In this document: piece by piece, positions 47,749 to 57,848 of the stretch
How positions within the stretch are numbered: the stretch's first letter is position 1
Layout: each line of letters opens with the position of its first letter
Source of the DNA: Salipaludibacillus sp. LMS25
Lineage (GTDB): Bacteria; Bacillota; Bacilli; Bacillales; Salisediminibacteriaceae
DNA: 64,000 bases
Assembly: GCF_024362805.1 (NCBI RefSeq)
Contig: NZ_CP093299.1
Span: forward strand, 1,674,001 to 1,738,000
Direction: 5' to 3'
Translations under genes and position numbers: made by a program
The notes under the pieces: model-generated
What the model saw: the letters and a program-made list of their open reading frames with translations, nothing else
The model's database searches: none
Told to the model about the DNA's origin: nothing

Positions 47749-48537
47749 ATGAAACACATTAAATTTATTATTATGAATCTAGTACCTATCGCAATAGTCA
47801 TGGCTATCATTTTTATGGCCTCCTCACAAACATCTGACCAACAAGATATTAGCCCTGTCCTCGATACGGTGACTGACGAGAATTGGCTGAGAGTAACAGC
47901 CGCTTCTATCTTACAGCTTATAAGCACAGGAGCTGAAAAATTGCTAGGCCTCATCTTCACCTATCCTTTTGCAACATTAATCACGGGTGGCGTCATCGCA
48001 CTCTTTATACTGATGACATTCTTTCGTCTTATGAAATCTCGTGAACCAACAGCTAAAAGAACGGCAAAAACCTTTGCTTATATCAGCCTAATAATCATCT
48101 CAATGGCTACGGTTTTACTCGCTATTAACAGTGCAACCGTGATTGAAATCGTCAGAGCCAACTTCTCTCTGGATCAATTAAGACTCCTATTACAGCAGGT
48201 ACAGTTCACATATGCCGGTCAAGAAGTGAGTTTAGCCACCCATGGCGTCGATGGCCTGTTAGAGTTTGTGTTGCGTAAGTCAGCCCACTTTACCCTGTTC
48301 GCTCTACTCGGTTTTTTCGTGTTCTTGGCCTGCCACAAAATCAGTGGCAGAGCCATTCTTTCATTTGTAATTGCCATGGTCGTCGTCATAGCTTACGCAG
48401 CGCTTGATGAATACCGCCAAACGTTTATACCCTCCCGTTCTGGCATGGTTACCGATGTTATTTTAGATACGGTCGGAGGATTATTTGGCACAGGAATGGC
48501 CTGGTTAAAGAAACTTATCTCACGCCGTTTTTCATAG
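47749..48537 (+). CDS. VanZ-family membrane protein
   Basis: 262 residues. The C-terminal half is the VanZ-like domain: RKSAHFTLFALLGFFVF, then DEYRQTFIPSRSGMVTDV and ILDTVGGLFG. The N-terminal half adds three hydrophobic spans, so it is longer than the minimal VanZ fold. VanZ itself raises teicoplanin resistance, but most chromosomal relatives have no proven role. GGAGG precedes the ATG. It stands alone. Confidence 0.85.
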   Translation: MKHIKFIIMNLVPIAIVMAIIFMASSQTSDQQDISPVLDTVTDENWLRVTAASILQLISTGAEKLLGLIFTYPFATLITGGVIALFILMTFFRLMKSREPTAKRTAKTFAYISLIIISMATVLLAINSATVIEIVRANFSLDQLRLLLQQVQFTYAGQEVSLATHGVDGLLEFVLRKSAHFTLFALLGFFVFLACHKISGRAILSFVIAMVVVIAYAALDEYRQTFIPSRSGMVTDVILDTVGGLFGTGMAWLKKLISRRFS

Positions 48538-48630
48538 CTTAATTGAGCAAAGCCACGATCTCTTAAACAACTAACGTACCACTCGTTTATCAGTGAACGG
48601 ATGAAGGACCGAACGCACCCGCTCCCGTCC

Positions 48631-48757
48631 GCCATTTCAGCATCTTCCTGGATTTTCAGCAACTCACTCTGATTTCTCAGCATATCCCCTCCATTTTTCA
48701 GTAAGGTCTCCTAATTTTTCAGCATCTCGTCCCGGAATTTCAGCAATATCTCAGCAG
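48631..48757 (-). repeat. 21-bp phased tandem repeat, locus 3
   Basis: The CAG of TTTCAGCA recurs at 48638, 48657, 48678, 48699, 48720 and 48741: four intervals of exactly 21 and one of 19. Minus-strand units read GCTGAAAAAT plus about 11 variable bases. Stops in every frame rule out a conserved peptide repeat. It lies between convergent genes. Confidence 0.8.
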
Positions 48758-48770
48758 CTCTCCGAAGGTC

Positions 48771-48800
48771 AAAGAGAGGGGGCAGCAGCCCCCTCTCTTT
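48771..48800. terminator. Bidirectional terminator
   Basis: AAAGAGAGGGGGC and GCCCCCTCTCTTT form a perfect 13-bp stem with loop AGCA. It ends the lipoprotein gene on the minus strand and can also stop vanZ transcripts. Confidence 0.85.
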
Positions 48801-48808
48801 CCTCTTTA

Positions 48809-49681
48809 TTATTTGGCTAACGTGGTGTTTATAGCTCCTACCATATTCGTCATTTCCAGACGAAGGTCATTGTAGAGAGCTGTGTAGGCTTCTTTATTTT
48901 CTTCGGGTTGTTCAAATTGGCCTAATTCTCCCCAGAGGGCGTGAATTTTGAGCATATCTTCAAACAACGTCATATCCGCCACCGTTTGTGATGTAGGAAA
49001 AATCATGTTTGGTGATCCGAGGTTAGTAAATTGGCTATTGATCTGCTCAAAGTCGTCACCGACATAAACATCTTCCGCGAGTAAATCGCCTAATTCGTTA
49101 ACGTTCGGGGCGGTGAGGTAAATCATTTGCATGATCCCCCTCTCTAAATTAGATGCCTCCTCCCACATCCGGTAGTTTACATCGTCAGACTGATTAATAA
49201 AAAAAAGATAAGCTTCCTCTATCATATTCTCATCTAAGACGTACGCCTCAGCATCAAGCAAGTGGATAAATCCATCGTGGTAGTTTGCTAGATAAGTGGT
49301 TGTCCCATCAGCACTAGCTATGTTTCTGAGTGGGTGATCCTTTAGCGTGAAGTAAATTCTTCCGTCTCTATCCATAAATTCTTCGGCAATTTCACGTTCG
49401 GAATGATTATAATCGTCAGCTTCGTCTTCTGGGAATGGTTCAGCAATGGAAACAGTGGGAATATGATAGTTTTCTGAGGGAAGAAGAGTAACCTCTGCCA
49501 GTACATCTTTAGAAGAATCGCTTTGGAATAAACCACTATAGTCAGCCATCTCTTCGGCTGATGGCTTATTCTCTCCAGCATTTGCGTTTTTTTCGTTTTC
49601 CTCTCTGCTTCCGTCATGGTTGTTCTCACCGCATCCCACAAGCAAAGCTCCAACAGTCAGTGTCATTATTAATTTTTTCAC
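48809..49681 (-). CDS. Lipoprotein of unknown function
   Basis: 290 residues with a lipoprotein signal (MKKLIMTLTVGALLVGC, Cys17), an acidic low-complexity linker (NHDGSREENEKNANAGENKP) and a globular acidic domain. No enzymatic motif recognised. The GTG start at 49681 follows GGGGGAG. It should be anchored outside the cell membrane; the acidic surface fits an alkaliphile or halophile. Single gene. 49682-49984 upstream holds no gene. Confidence 0.72.
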   Translation of the reverse strand: MKKLIMTLTVGALLVGCGENNHDGSREENEKNANAGENKPSAEEMADYSGLFQSDSSKDVLAEVTLLPSENYHIPTVSIAEPFPEDEADDYNHSEREIAEEFMDRDGRIYFTLKDHPLRNIASADGTTTYLANYHDGFIHLLDAEAYVLDENMIEEAYLFFINQSDDVNYRMWEEASNLERGIMQMIYLTAPNVNELGDLLAEDVYVGDDFEQINSQFTNLGSPNMIFPTSQTVADMTLFEDMLKIHALWGELGQFEQPEENKEAYTALYNDLRLEMTNMVGAINTTLAK

Positions 49682-49984
49682 GTCGCTCCCCCAATCATTT
49701 TATCTCTCATCCTTCAAACAGTCTCTCGCGCTTTACGTTCGTCAAATTAGCTTTTACGATTACCCATTCTAGCATAGGCGCACTTAAGCCAACATCTGTA
49801 AAATGAAACATCTTACACGAGAAAAAACGACAATAATCGACATAATAAAATTTATTTCGACACTGATTGAAGGAAGATGGACTTAGTGTTTTTTACCATT
49901 AGAGAAAGAAAAAACAACAGATCGAGGGCCTGGCCGCTTGATTATTTTCATAATAAAAACGCAATATTTCCCAAAGTGACTATT

Positions 49985-51665
49985 TCACATATTACTCGGT
50001 GCTTTAATACCTAATAAACGTAATCCTTCATGTAGGACAATTTTAACTGCAGACACAAGTCCAAGCCAGCTCTCCTTTTCACCATCATCTACCAGTATTT
50101 TGGCGGTGGCGTAATAATGATTAAACGCTTGTGATAAGTCCATAATAAACTTAGCAACCTGTGAAGGATCGTGCTGATTAAATGCCCGCTCGATTACCTC
50201 CGGAAAGGCCATTAAGTACTTAATGACTGGCCAAGAAGACTCATCCGTCATTTTTACGATATCCGGAGTCCCCCTATATCCGCCTTTTTCAAGTAACGAA
50301 GCTGCTCTTGCGTGGGTATATTGGACATAAGGGCCAGTTTCTCCTTCAAATTTCAACATCTCTGACAATGAGAAGGCAATATCATGTCGACGGTCGTGTT
50401 TTAAGTCATGAAAAATAATGGCTCCAATGCCTATTTGTTTTGCTACTTCATCTTTATTAGCCAGTGACGGGTTTTTCTCTTCAATATTTGCCAAGGCAAG
50501 AGCCACTGCTTCATTCATGACCTCCTCTAATAAGATCACTTGCCCTTTTCGCGTAGACATTTTCTTCCCGTCGGTTAACATCATGCCAAACGAGATATGA
50601 CTCATTGTGTCAGCCCATGTATAACCCATTTTCTTTAACACATTGAATAGCTGCTGAAAATGTAAGCTTTGCTCGTTTCCAACCACATATAAGGACGTCG
50701 TAAACCCATATGTATGGTAACGATAAATGGCAGCAGCTAAATCACGCGTGCCATAAAGTGTTGTCCCATCTCGCTTCTTGATCAAACAAGGCGGCAGTCC
50801 TTCTAATGGCACCACTTCCGCCCCATCGGACGCAACTAATAAGCCCTTCTCTCTCAGGAGTCGCACCACGTCATCCATTTTATCGTTATAGAAGGCTTCT
50901 CCATCATAGGAGTCAAAGGTAATGCCAAGCGTTTCATAAATTGCGGAAAAAGCTTGCAGCGATTCTTCTCGAAGCCATGTCCATAATGACACGGCTTCCC
51001 GGTCACCTTCCTCAAGCTTTTTGAACCAATACCGTCCTTCATCATTTAACTCTGGTGACTGCTCTGCCTCCTTATGAAAACGAACGTACAGTGCTAGCAA
51101 TTCATGAATAGGGTTTGCTCTCACTGGGGCTTCTTCCCCCATTTTATATAAGGCGCCATAAGCTTGCCGAATTGTGTCCCCCAATCACCAACGTGGTTAA
51201 TTTTAACTGTTTTATACCCGAATTTCTCCGCAAGCTGTGCTAATGAATGTCCAATAACCGTTGACCGTAAATGCCCCATAGAAAAGGGTTTCGCTATATT
51301 TGGTGAGGAATAATCTATCGTCAAAACATGCCCTTCCCCCATCCGTGAAGCACCGTATGCTTCTGAAAGAGCTTTTACCTCGTTAATCACATGTGCCGTG
51401 ACATACGAACGTTTTAAAAATATATTCAGATAGCCACCAGCCGTCTCAACACGTTCTATCCACGGAGATGTCATACGTATCGCTAAGTCCGTCGCCAGTT
51501 CGTTAGGTGGCACCCGAAAAATGCTGGCTAATTGAAAGCAAGGAAACGCCAAGTCCCTAAATGGGCATGTTTCGGTACTTCAATCAATTGGTAGACACGA
51601 TCTGCTTCAACCTTTCCTTTTAAAGCATGATAAATAACGTTAGTCATGTCCTGTTTTAAAATCAT
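49985..51665 (-). pseudogene. argS: Arginyl-tRNA synthetase gene with two frameshifts
   Basis: All of ArgS is encoded but in three frames. The start has an excellent ribosome site (AAAGGAGG). Frame one ends after EVPKHAHLGTW; the next frame gives LAFPCFQLASIFR through the class I motif region SSPNIAKPFSMGHLRS to KINHVGDWGTQFG; the third gives GEEAPVRANPIHELLALYVR, the KMSTRKG motif and the end. Each break is the loss of one G in a G-run (near 51553 and 51147). Adding two bases gives exactly 561 codons. A T-box leader precedes it. Either this is a dying second argS or the bases are sequencing errors. Confidence 0.85.
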
Positions 51666-51676
51666 TCAGAGTCCTC

Positions 51677-51945
51677 CTTTAACCATAATAAAAGCTCCCG
51701 CCTCTTTAAAAAACTAGAGACGAGAGCTTGAAAACTCACGCGGTACCACTCATACTGCTTCTATCATTAAATATAGAAGCCACTTATCGCTTTAACGGGT
51801 TAACCCGGCTCTTCCTACTATAATATAACGCGTTCAGAAGAGCATCTCAAAAATGCGTTTCATGCGATAGTCGGTATCAGGCTCCCACCGTCCCTGATTC
51901 GCTAATCCCTTCTATCACACTACTTTCTTTATCATCGATTTACTA
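51677..51945 (-). ncRNA. T-box leader of argS
   Basis: The T-box core on the minus strand is GAGTGGTACCGCGTGAG (near 51736-51752). Before it lie stem-like segments, including GGTGGGAGCC and an AGCCGGGTTAACCCG hairpin. A TGAA-CGC-G context near 51830 could hold the specifier codon CGC (Arg). After it the terminator AAGCTC(T)CGTCTCT / AGAGGCGGGAGCTT ends in a T-run. Uncharged tRNA-Arg would favour read-through into argS. The exact 5' end is estimated. Confidence 0.85.
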
Positions 51946-52008
51946 TCTTTTTTTTCGAGAAAAATATTACTATACATACTATCAATCCTAGGAAAGAAAA
52001 ACAAGCGT

Positions 52009-52836
52009 TTACCGTAATTTCATCATGACGACTTTTTCAATCCAGCTCTGTGGCACATATTTTTTTATAAAAGACAGCTGTTTCACTCCTTTACCAATAC
52101 GATAACGAAACTTCGGCTTCTTTGCTAATGCAATCGAAGCCGTTAAGCGTGCTACGTCAACAGGATCGGCTTCTGTGGATGCTGACCTTTCGGCTTCCTT
52201 TAAAACGGCTCGTTTAATAGGCGTATCATTCATCTTATCTGCATTTACATGAGCTAAACTCTTCTTCCAAATACGTGTCTTGTAAGAACCCGGTTCAACT
52301 AAGGACACATAAATATTGTCAGGAAGTAATTCCAACCGTAAGCTTTCACTTAGTCCTTCAAGGGCAAATTTTGAGCTGCAATAGGGTGACAGGCCAGGAA
52401 AACCGAACAAACCACTGATACTGCTTAAATTAATAATCCGTGCTGAGGCGGATGCTTTTAGTAACGGAAGAAAGGCTTGGGTCACACGAAACACACCGTC
52501 TACATTGACGTCAAATTGTGCGCGCCATTCAGTCAGTGACACATCCTCCAAGAAACCTCCTTGGCAATAACCTGCATTATTGACTAACACATCCACGTGC
52601 CCGTATGTTTTCTCCACCTCTTGCTTAACTGAACTAATGTGGTTGTGATTCGTTACATCCATTGTTTTCACATCTAAATAGGCCTGTAGTTCCAGTGCTT
52701 CCACCCGCTGTAAGAGGTCCCCACTATTTTCGATCGTTCTCATAGTCGCTACTACATGAAAACCTGCCTTTAAAAGTTCAAGACAAATGAGTAACCCGAA
52801 TCCGCTATTTGTTCCAGTTACTAACGCCACCTTCAT
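52009..52836 (-). CDS. Short-chain dehydrogenase/reductase
   Basis: 275 residues, classical SDR: cofactor motif TGTNSGFG, NNAG (in LVNNAGYCQGG), catalytic Ser in INLSSISG and YxxxK as YCSSK. The size and C-terminal tail (AKKPKFRYRIGKGVKQLS) resemble lipid or steroid-like substrate SDRs of bacilli; the substrate is unknown. GGGGGAG precedes the ATG. Single gene. Confidence 0.88.
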   Translation of the reverse strand: MKVALVTGTNSGFGLLICLELLKAGFHVVATMRTIENSGDLLQRVEALELQAYLDVKTMDVTNHNHISSVKQEVEKTYGHVDVLVNNAGYCQGGFLEDVSLTEWRAQFDVNVDGVFRVTQAFLPLLKASASARIINLSSISGLFGFPGLSPYCSSKFALEGLSESLRLELLPDNIYVSLVEPGSYKTRIWKKSLAHVNADKMNDTPIKRAVLKEAERSASTEADPVDVARLTASIALAKKPKFRYRIGKGVKQLSFIKKYVPQSWIEKVVMMKLR

Positions 52837-53864
52837 GATTTCTCCCCCTATTTTAACCGTCGCTGTAGCTTCTGAATAAGTAAATGTTAGCCGTTAACTG
52901 GCAATGCTAAAAATAAGGCCTTTTATTAACACCGCTTTCTGAGGGAAAAGGTCGTGGCTCCCTCCGGTAACTCACTACTTTATTTTCATTTATGCTACAG
53001 CCTTTTAGTGAATAAAATATTTAAATTTAGCATGTTTACTAGTTCATTGCTCGTCTATTTTTCATAATGATGTTTTTAAAGTAATAACACGAATCACTAT
53101 CCGCGCATTATTAATGTCTTAATTCTAGTTGTTTAGAGCCAAAGAAGAGGGAATACCCGGTTAAATGTGGATTTAGACGGGTTACCTCCTGAATTATCTA
53201 TTATAAAGGACTTTTTCTTTGCATAACATAACTTTGAACAATTCTAATAGGTAGGCTTGTCATTAATAAAAAACTCAGTTTAAATGTCTTTACCTTTAGA
53301 TAAGAGGTTTTGTCAATAATCGCGTCATTAGTGAGAGTAAAATAAGCGGAGATTTTTCGGTTAGATGCTGAAGAGAGCGCATTTTTGGGAATATAAGAGG
53401 AATTTTCCCGGTTATACAAAGCAAAACGACCCATTTCTCAGATTTTTCGGGTCATTAACGGACTTTCTCCGTCTATTTAAGCTATTATCATGGCTAATGA
53501 CTATTTAAGGGGACTTTCTCCGTCTATTTCTCAGATCGGGTTCTTAACCTTATCTCCCACCCATCAGCCCATCACTTGCTGAACTTCTCTTTATATTAGT
53601 CATATGAAAAGCGGGTCAAGGTCCATCCGTCAATTTCAAGACACATCCGAATGGTCCAAATACCTATGGCCATCTTTAAAATCATTGACTTCATATTATG
53701 GGTACAGATAAAAAAATGATAAAATAAAGGTCACCACACTTGCTTCAAAAACAACTTTTCAGCCTGATTGTGACCTTGTTGTAAGCACCGCAACCGTTCA
53801 CTGGTTCTTGCCTGCAACTGCAACTGAGTATTCATAACGGTAATGCTGGTATAAAATAGAAAAC
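52837..53864. other. Long gene-free interval with degenerate repeats
   Basis: No credible gene. GGACTTTCTCCGTCTATTT occurs at about 53460 and 53510, with related CGG-TTTTTC stretches around. A block near 53580 (CATCACTTGCTGAACTTCTC) is shared with about 20367, and CTTTTTCTTTGCATAAC near 53207 is shared with 20161, so two 300-400 base regions of the window are related. AAGGTCAC/GTGACCTT lie at 53728 and 53769. Confidence 0.45.
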
Positions 53865-54503
53865 CTATAACATTCCCCAGAAGATATTGATTCCAGCGGT
53901 AAGAAAACTAAGAGTTAATCCTAGGGTCACCACCTTAATTATTTGCTTTGGAGATTGATATAAAACAAAAATTGCAGCTACCCAAAGGAACAATTCCAGA
54001 TTATATTTAATATAAAAATACCAAACACCAACTCCGAAAGCTTGCCTAGAGAAAAGCATAAATATTAGTGATGAAATACAAATAGCAATTATCCCCTCCC
54101 CTTTTGCATACCAACATACAAAAGCTAGAAAAGGAGAGATAATAGTCATCAAAACCCAAGTCATCATATACGATTCGGGGAAAAAACCAGCTATCATAAT
54201 AGTATAAAGATAGTAGCTGCTCACCATACCAACAAAAAAACAAAAAACATTAATGGCAGACTTAAAAGGGGATTTGCTATGTACAACTATGAGCACCGCA
54301 AGAAAAATCCAAATTCCCATACGAGAAAGGACGTTTCGTATATCCAACACTTCAAGAAAATACGGGAGCAAATTACTAGAATTTTCGTCGAGCACCTTAG
54401 AAAAGACACCTAAAATAACCCCGGCGATAACTATTAAAGTCGAAAACAAGTATTTTCTTAATATATTCGCTGGTCTTCTAGTTTCATTCAAATGTATCCC
54501 CAT
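53865..54503 (-). CDS. Polytopic membrane protein of unknown function
   Basis: 212 residues with about seven hydrophobic spans, starting after a short polar N-terminus (MGIHLNETRRPANILRKY). GGAGGG precedes the ATG. No motif ties it to transport or enzyme function; some similarity in layout to DUF6518-type proteins. Single gene. 54504-54974 upstream holds no gene. Confidence 0.6.
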   Translation of the reverse strand: MGIHLNETRRPANILRKYLFSTLIVIAGVILGVFSKVLDENSSNLLPYFLEVLDIRNVLSRMGIWIFLAVLIVVHSKSPFKSAINVFCFFVGMVSSYYLYTIMIAGFFPESYMMTWVLMTIISPFLAFVCWYAKGEGIIAICISSLIFMLFSRQAFGVGVWYFYIKYNLELFLWVAAIFVLYQSPKQIIKVVTLGLTLSFLTAGINIFWGML

Positions 54504-54974
54504 TTGTTCCCTCCACTATAAATTGCTTTTAGTTTACGTTTTTAGTAGTCACGTCAAAAAAACTAACTCTTCTAAAAAATAGAAGAATTATGCGTTAAGG
54601 AGGTTGAATAGTTAGCATTGCCTTTAACTGCATACTTATTTTAACTTATTGTTGGACGCTCATGTAGTCAATTTTAATAAGAAATTGATCTTTCCTTATA
54701 GAAGAAAATTCTCTTCAGTTAAACAAGAAACACTTATTCATTTGGGAAACTCCGATAATCTATCTGTATCATATGCGCCCATTATTTAGTATTAAATTTC
54801 TTATTTTAATTTATCGCAATTTCATCTACACTTTCAGCTAGTTTGCAGGAAATAGAACTAAACTTTTGCTAATCAGAATTTAAAATAATAAGGAATTTAA
54901 AACGATCGATAGTTCAATCGCTATGAAAATTCACTGATATAAAGACATTTGATGTTAAGGGGTGACATTATATT

Positions 54975-56120
54975 ATGACGTTTATTTTTCAACCAAATGA
55001 TTTAACTGTAACGCATGGCAATGACACGATTACTTTTTTACGAAAAGAGTATGCGTTACTCCATTATCTATATACGCATGACGGCAAATCATTTAGCCGC
55101 GATGCACTGCTTGACGCAGTCTGGCCGTCAGAATCCCCCAGTGACCGCACTGTCGATGACCATATTTATCGGCTTAGGAAAAAATTAAAGCCTTGGGAGC
55201 AATATGTGAGCATTGAAACAATTAAAGGCTACGGCTATCAACTCGTCCTTCATGGACATGAAGAACATTCACCTTTAGTCCACGATGACGAATTTAAGCA
55301 GCTCACCTCACAGCTTTATTCAAAATATCATTTATATGGGCAAGGAGAAGCCTTAGAAGCATTAGTTTTAAACAAGGCATTTGGCATTTCGTTAGATGAA
55401 TGGCGGGGGTTTCATACAGCCTTTATAAAAGGTGATTTTCAAGCTATTCTTTATGATCAAGAGCTCCCTTTTTCTGAAAAAGCTTTATATGTCTTTCATG
55501 TAGCTTTTATTTTTTGTGATGACGTGCAATGCAAAAGGTTGTTTCGTACATTTGAACAAGGCTTACAAACTCAACTGTTTTCCCCACGTTCCATTGACGA
55601 AGCACAAACGTTAGCTGCACCGCATTTCGCCATATGGGTAGGCGACCTCGCTAAGGCTGAACACTATTTAACAGAGGCTGATAACACTGTCTCCTCTGTC
55701 AGCCACGGCTTTTATCCTTACTTACAGCTCATGCATATGTTCCTGAGCATAGCTCAAGAGCAGCCGACCAAATTTGAAATCCTTATGGAAAAAATGGCGG
55801 TATTTTTTGCAGAAAGGCCGTATCAACGAGAACTAGGATTGTACTATGTCATTCAAGGGCTGTTTTTCATTACACAAGAACAGTTTGTGACAGGAAGAGC
55901 TACTATTCATAAAGGTCTGCAAATCACGAAAAAAACACGCTTCACTTCTCACCTTTTTTTAACTTTAAGAACGGCTTTATTCTTTTTAGAGCATTATGTA
56001 GAAGACAGACAAACAGAACGAGAGCTAACACGTTTATGGGAAGAACTCACAGACGGTCTGGACCTCCCTCTCATCGCCGCACATAGTGAACAGGTTATTT
56101 TAGAACATATACACCCCTAA
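54975..56120 (+). CDS. Winged-helix regulator with helical repeat C-terminus
   Basis: 381 residues. The N-terminal 90 residues are an OmpR/PhoB-type winged helix (FLRKEYALLHYLYTHDGKSF, ALLDAVWPSESPSDRTVDDH, IETIKGYGYQLV) without a receiver domain. The remainder is helical, possibly TPR-like (TRLWEELTDGLD). Such stand-alone regulators often control a neighbouring transporter; the next genes are a GntP permease (opposite strand) and an MFS exporter. GGGGTG precedes the ATG. Target unknown. Confidence 0.72.
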   Translation: MTFIFQPNDLTVTHGNDTITFLRKEYALLHYLYTHDGKSFSRDALLDAVWPSESPSDRTVDDHIYRLRKKLKPWEQYVSIETIKGYGYQLVLHGHEEHSPLVHDDEFKQLTSQLYSKYHLYGQGEALEALVLNKAFGISLDEWRGFHTAFIKGDFQAILYDQELPFSEKALYVFHVAFIFCDDVQCKRLFRTFEQGLQTQLFSPRSIDEAQTLAAPHFAIWVGDLAKAEHYLTEADNTVSSVSHGFYPYLQLMHMFLSIAQEQPTKFEILMEKMAVFFAERPYQRELGLYYVIQGLFFITQEQFVTGRATIHKGLQITKKTRFTSHLFLTLRTALFFLEHYVEDRQTERELTRLWEELTDGLDLPLIAAHSEQVILEHIHP

Positions 56121-56139
56121 CACTCCCCAAAAAGAAAAA

Positions 56140-56170
56140 GGCGTACAGCTACATGAGATAGCTGTACGCC
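56140..56170. terminator. Terminator between convergent genes
   Basis: GGCGTACAGCTA and TAGCTGTACGCC form a perfect 12-bp stem; A-rich before, AT-rich after. Confidence 0.75.
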
Positions 56171-56245
56171 ATATTACGAATGACTTTTGCCTGTAAGGCT
56201 GCCCATGCTCTTGCATTTCTCTAATCACTCACTGGTTAGCTTTCC

Positions 56246-57517
56246 TTATAAAAACAGGACACCTAACACGCCAAAAATAAGCGTTGACACGATGGCAATC
56301 ACTAGGCCGATCACAGTCTCATACGGCAACAGCTTAAAGCGCTCTTTCATACCCATATGAACGCTTGAACGCGTAATATGAAAGTACGTTCCATGGGGCA
56401 TATGATCAAGCACTGTAGCACCTGCATTGACCATGGCTGCACCTGCTAAGCCGTGCAACCTTAATTCCATCATTGTCGGTGCAAACACACTTCCGGCCAC
56501 AGCGGTCCCGGCAGCTGTTGAACCTGTGGCACCTGACATGATAATGCCTGATAAAGGCGCTAGAACGTAAGCTGGAATATGAAAGGTGTCAATACCATTT
56601 AAAATGTGTCCAATGATAGCTGAGTTCGTAATCACTCCCGCCAATGTCCCTGTTCCTAACAATAAAATTGCCACTCCTGCCATTTTACCTAATCCCGATT
56701 GAATATAATGATTTAAATAGCTGCCCTTTCCCATAACAAGAGTGCCCACAACACCACCGGCAGGAAGGGCAAACAAAGGATCGATCACAATACCAGCAGT
56801 CGGTTGCAATAATAATAAGAAAATAGCTGTCGCTGGGGCTGATAAAGCCTTCATTAATGACATATCCTCACTATCTTCCTCAGTCGTCATATCCTTGCTT
56901 TCTACTGCTTCGCCCACCTGACGCAGCTTTTGTGCCATCATATACGCAATGCCCACCCCCACGACTGCTGGGAACACCCCTGCGAACATGACGGTCGTCA
57001 GTGGCACATCAAAGGCATCAGACACTGCTATTGAATTGGGATTGGGGGAGATAATATTCCCTGCTTTTCCCCCACCAGAAATGGCTAAAAGTACCGCCAG
57101 TTTTGACATATTAGTTCGCTTCCCTATAGCTAAAGCCACTGGCGCAATGGTTAATACAGCAACCGCCACATACACACCGACACCTGTTAATATCATGGTC
57201 GCTCCTGCCACTGCAAGTAACCCTTTCTTTTCTCCTAAACCATTCAAAATCGATTCTGCAATTTTCTTTGCTGCTCCTGACTCAATAAGCACCCCTGCCA
57301 GCACTCCTGCTGCAAGAACACGCAAGACGACACCGACCATCCCTTCAGCACCGGTTAACATAATCTGTAACGTCCCATTTAAGGCGGCACCACCACTTAT
57401 ACCTCCTACAAATGCACCTGCCATCATGGCATATGCAGGTGCTACTTGTCTTAAAATTAATCCAATCGTAACGACTAACGCCAACAATGTCCCAAGTGTG
57501 GTGACTTCCATTGTCAT
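56246..57517 (-). CDS. GntP-family gluconate/organic acid permease
   Basis: 423 residues with about 12-14 spans. GntP-family marks are SGGGKAGNIISPNPNSIAV, SGATGSTAAGTAVA and NAGATVLDHMPHGTYFH near the C-terminus. It probably imports a sugar acid such as gluconate or glycerate with protons or sodium. No kinase gene is adjacent, so the substrate cannot be fixed. The ATG at 57517 has only GGGTG before it; an ATG two codons later is possible. An inverted repeat (GTGTGCGG/CCGCACAC, 57576-57606) upstream could be an operator. Confidence 0.85.
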   Translation of the reverse strand: MTMEVTTLGTLLALVVTIGLILRQVAPAYAMMAGAFVGGISGGAALNGTLQIMLTGAEGMVGVVLRVLAAGVLAGVLIESGAAKKIAESILNGLGEKKGLLAVAGATMILTGVGVYVAVAVLTIAPVALAIGKRTNMSKLAVLLAISGGGKAGNIISPNPNSIAVSDAFDVPLTTVMFAGVFPAVVGVGIAYMMAQKLRQVGEAVESKDMTTEEDSEDMSLMKALSAPATAIFLLLLQPTAGIVIDPLFALPAGGVVGTLVMGKGSYLNHYIQSGLGKMAGVAILLLGTGTLAGVITNSAIIGHILNGIDTFHIPAYVLAPLSGIIMSGATGSTAAGTAVAGSVFAPTMMELRLHGLAGAAMVNAGATVLDHMPHGTYFHITRSSVHMGMKERFKLLPYETVIGLVIAIVSTLIFGVLGVLFL

Positions 57518-57848
57518 ACTAACACCCTGCCAATCTTGTTAAATTTATTAAGTGTTTAAGACCTGTCACTCTTTAGTGTGCGGCGGCAATCCTCTAGCCC
57601 GCACACATTGGCCATTCCCAGCCTTTTTCAGCAAGATGCTTTCTTGTTCTCTGTCATCTATCCAAAAAGCTTTAATAAAAGTACTATTTCAACACTTTTT
57701 ATAATAAAAACTTGTAAAAGTCTATCACGTTGTAAGGATAGTTTTCAAGAATTTCAACAAAACTTTCTTCTTAATTTTACCCTCTGATCCTCCTCTGACA
57801 TTGAACCATTACACTTATCACATCATGATAAGAAATGAGTGAGATACT
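57518..57848. promoter_or_regulatory. Divergent upstream region of GntP and MFS genes
   Basis: Holds the dyad GTGTGCGG/CCGCACAC (57576-57606) and no gene. Promoters for both directions are expected here but were not resolved. Confidence 0.35.

Noticed and set aside
48631..48757. The regular repeats as a CRISPR array
   Set aside because: The conserved part is only about 10 bases, the step is 21, there are no unique spacers of 30 or so bases and no cas genes.
53201..53434. A 77-residue minus-strand frame in the degenerate repeat region
   Set aside because: No ribosome site, and its sequence follows the repeat blocks shared with 20.2 kb rather than a protein pattern.
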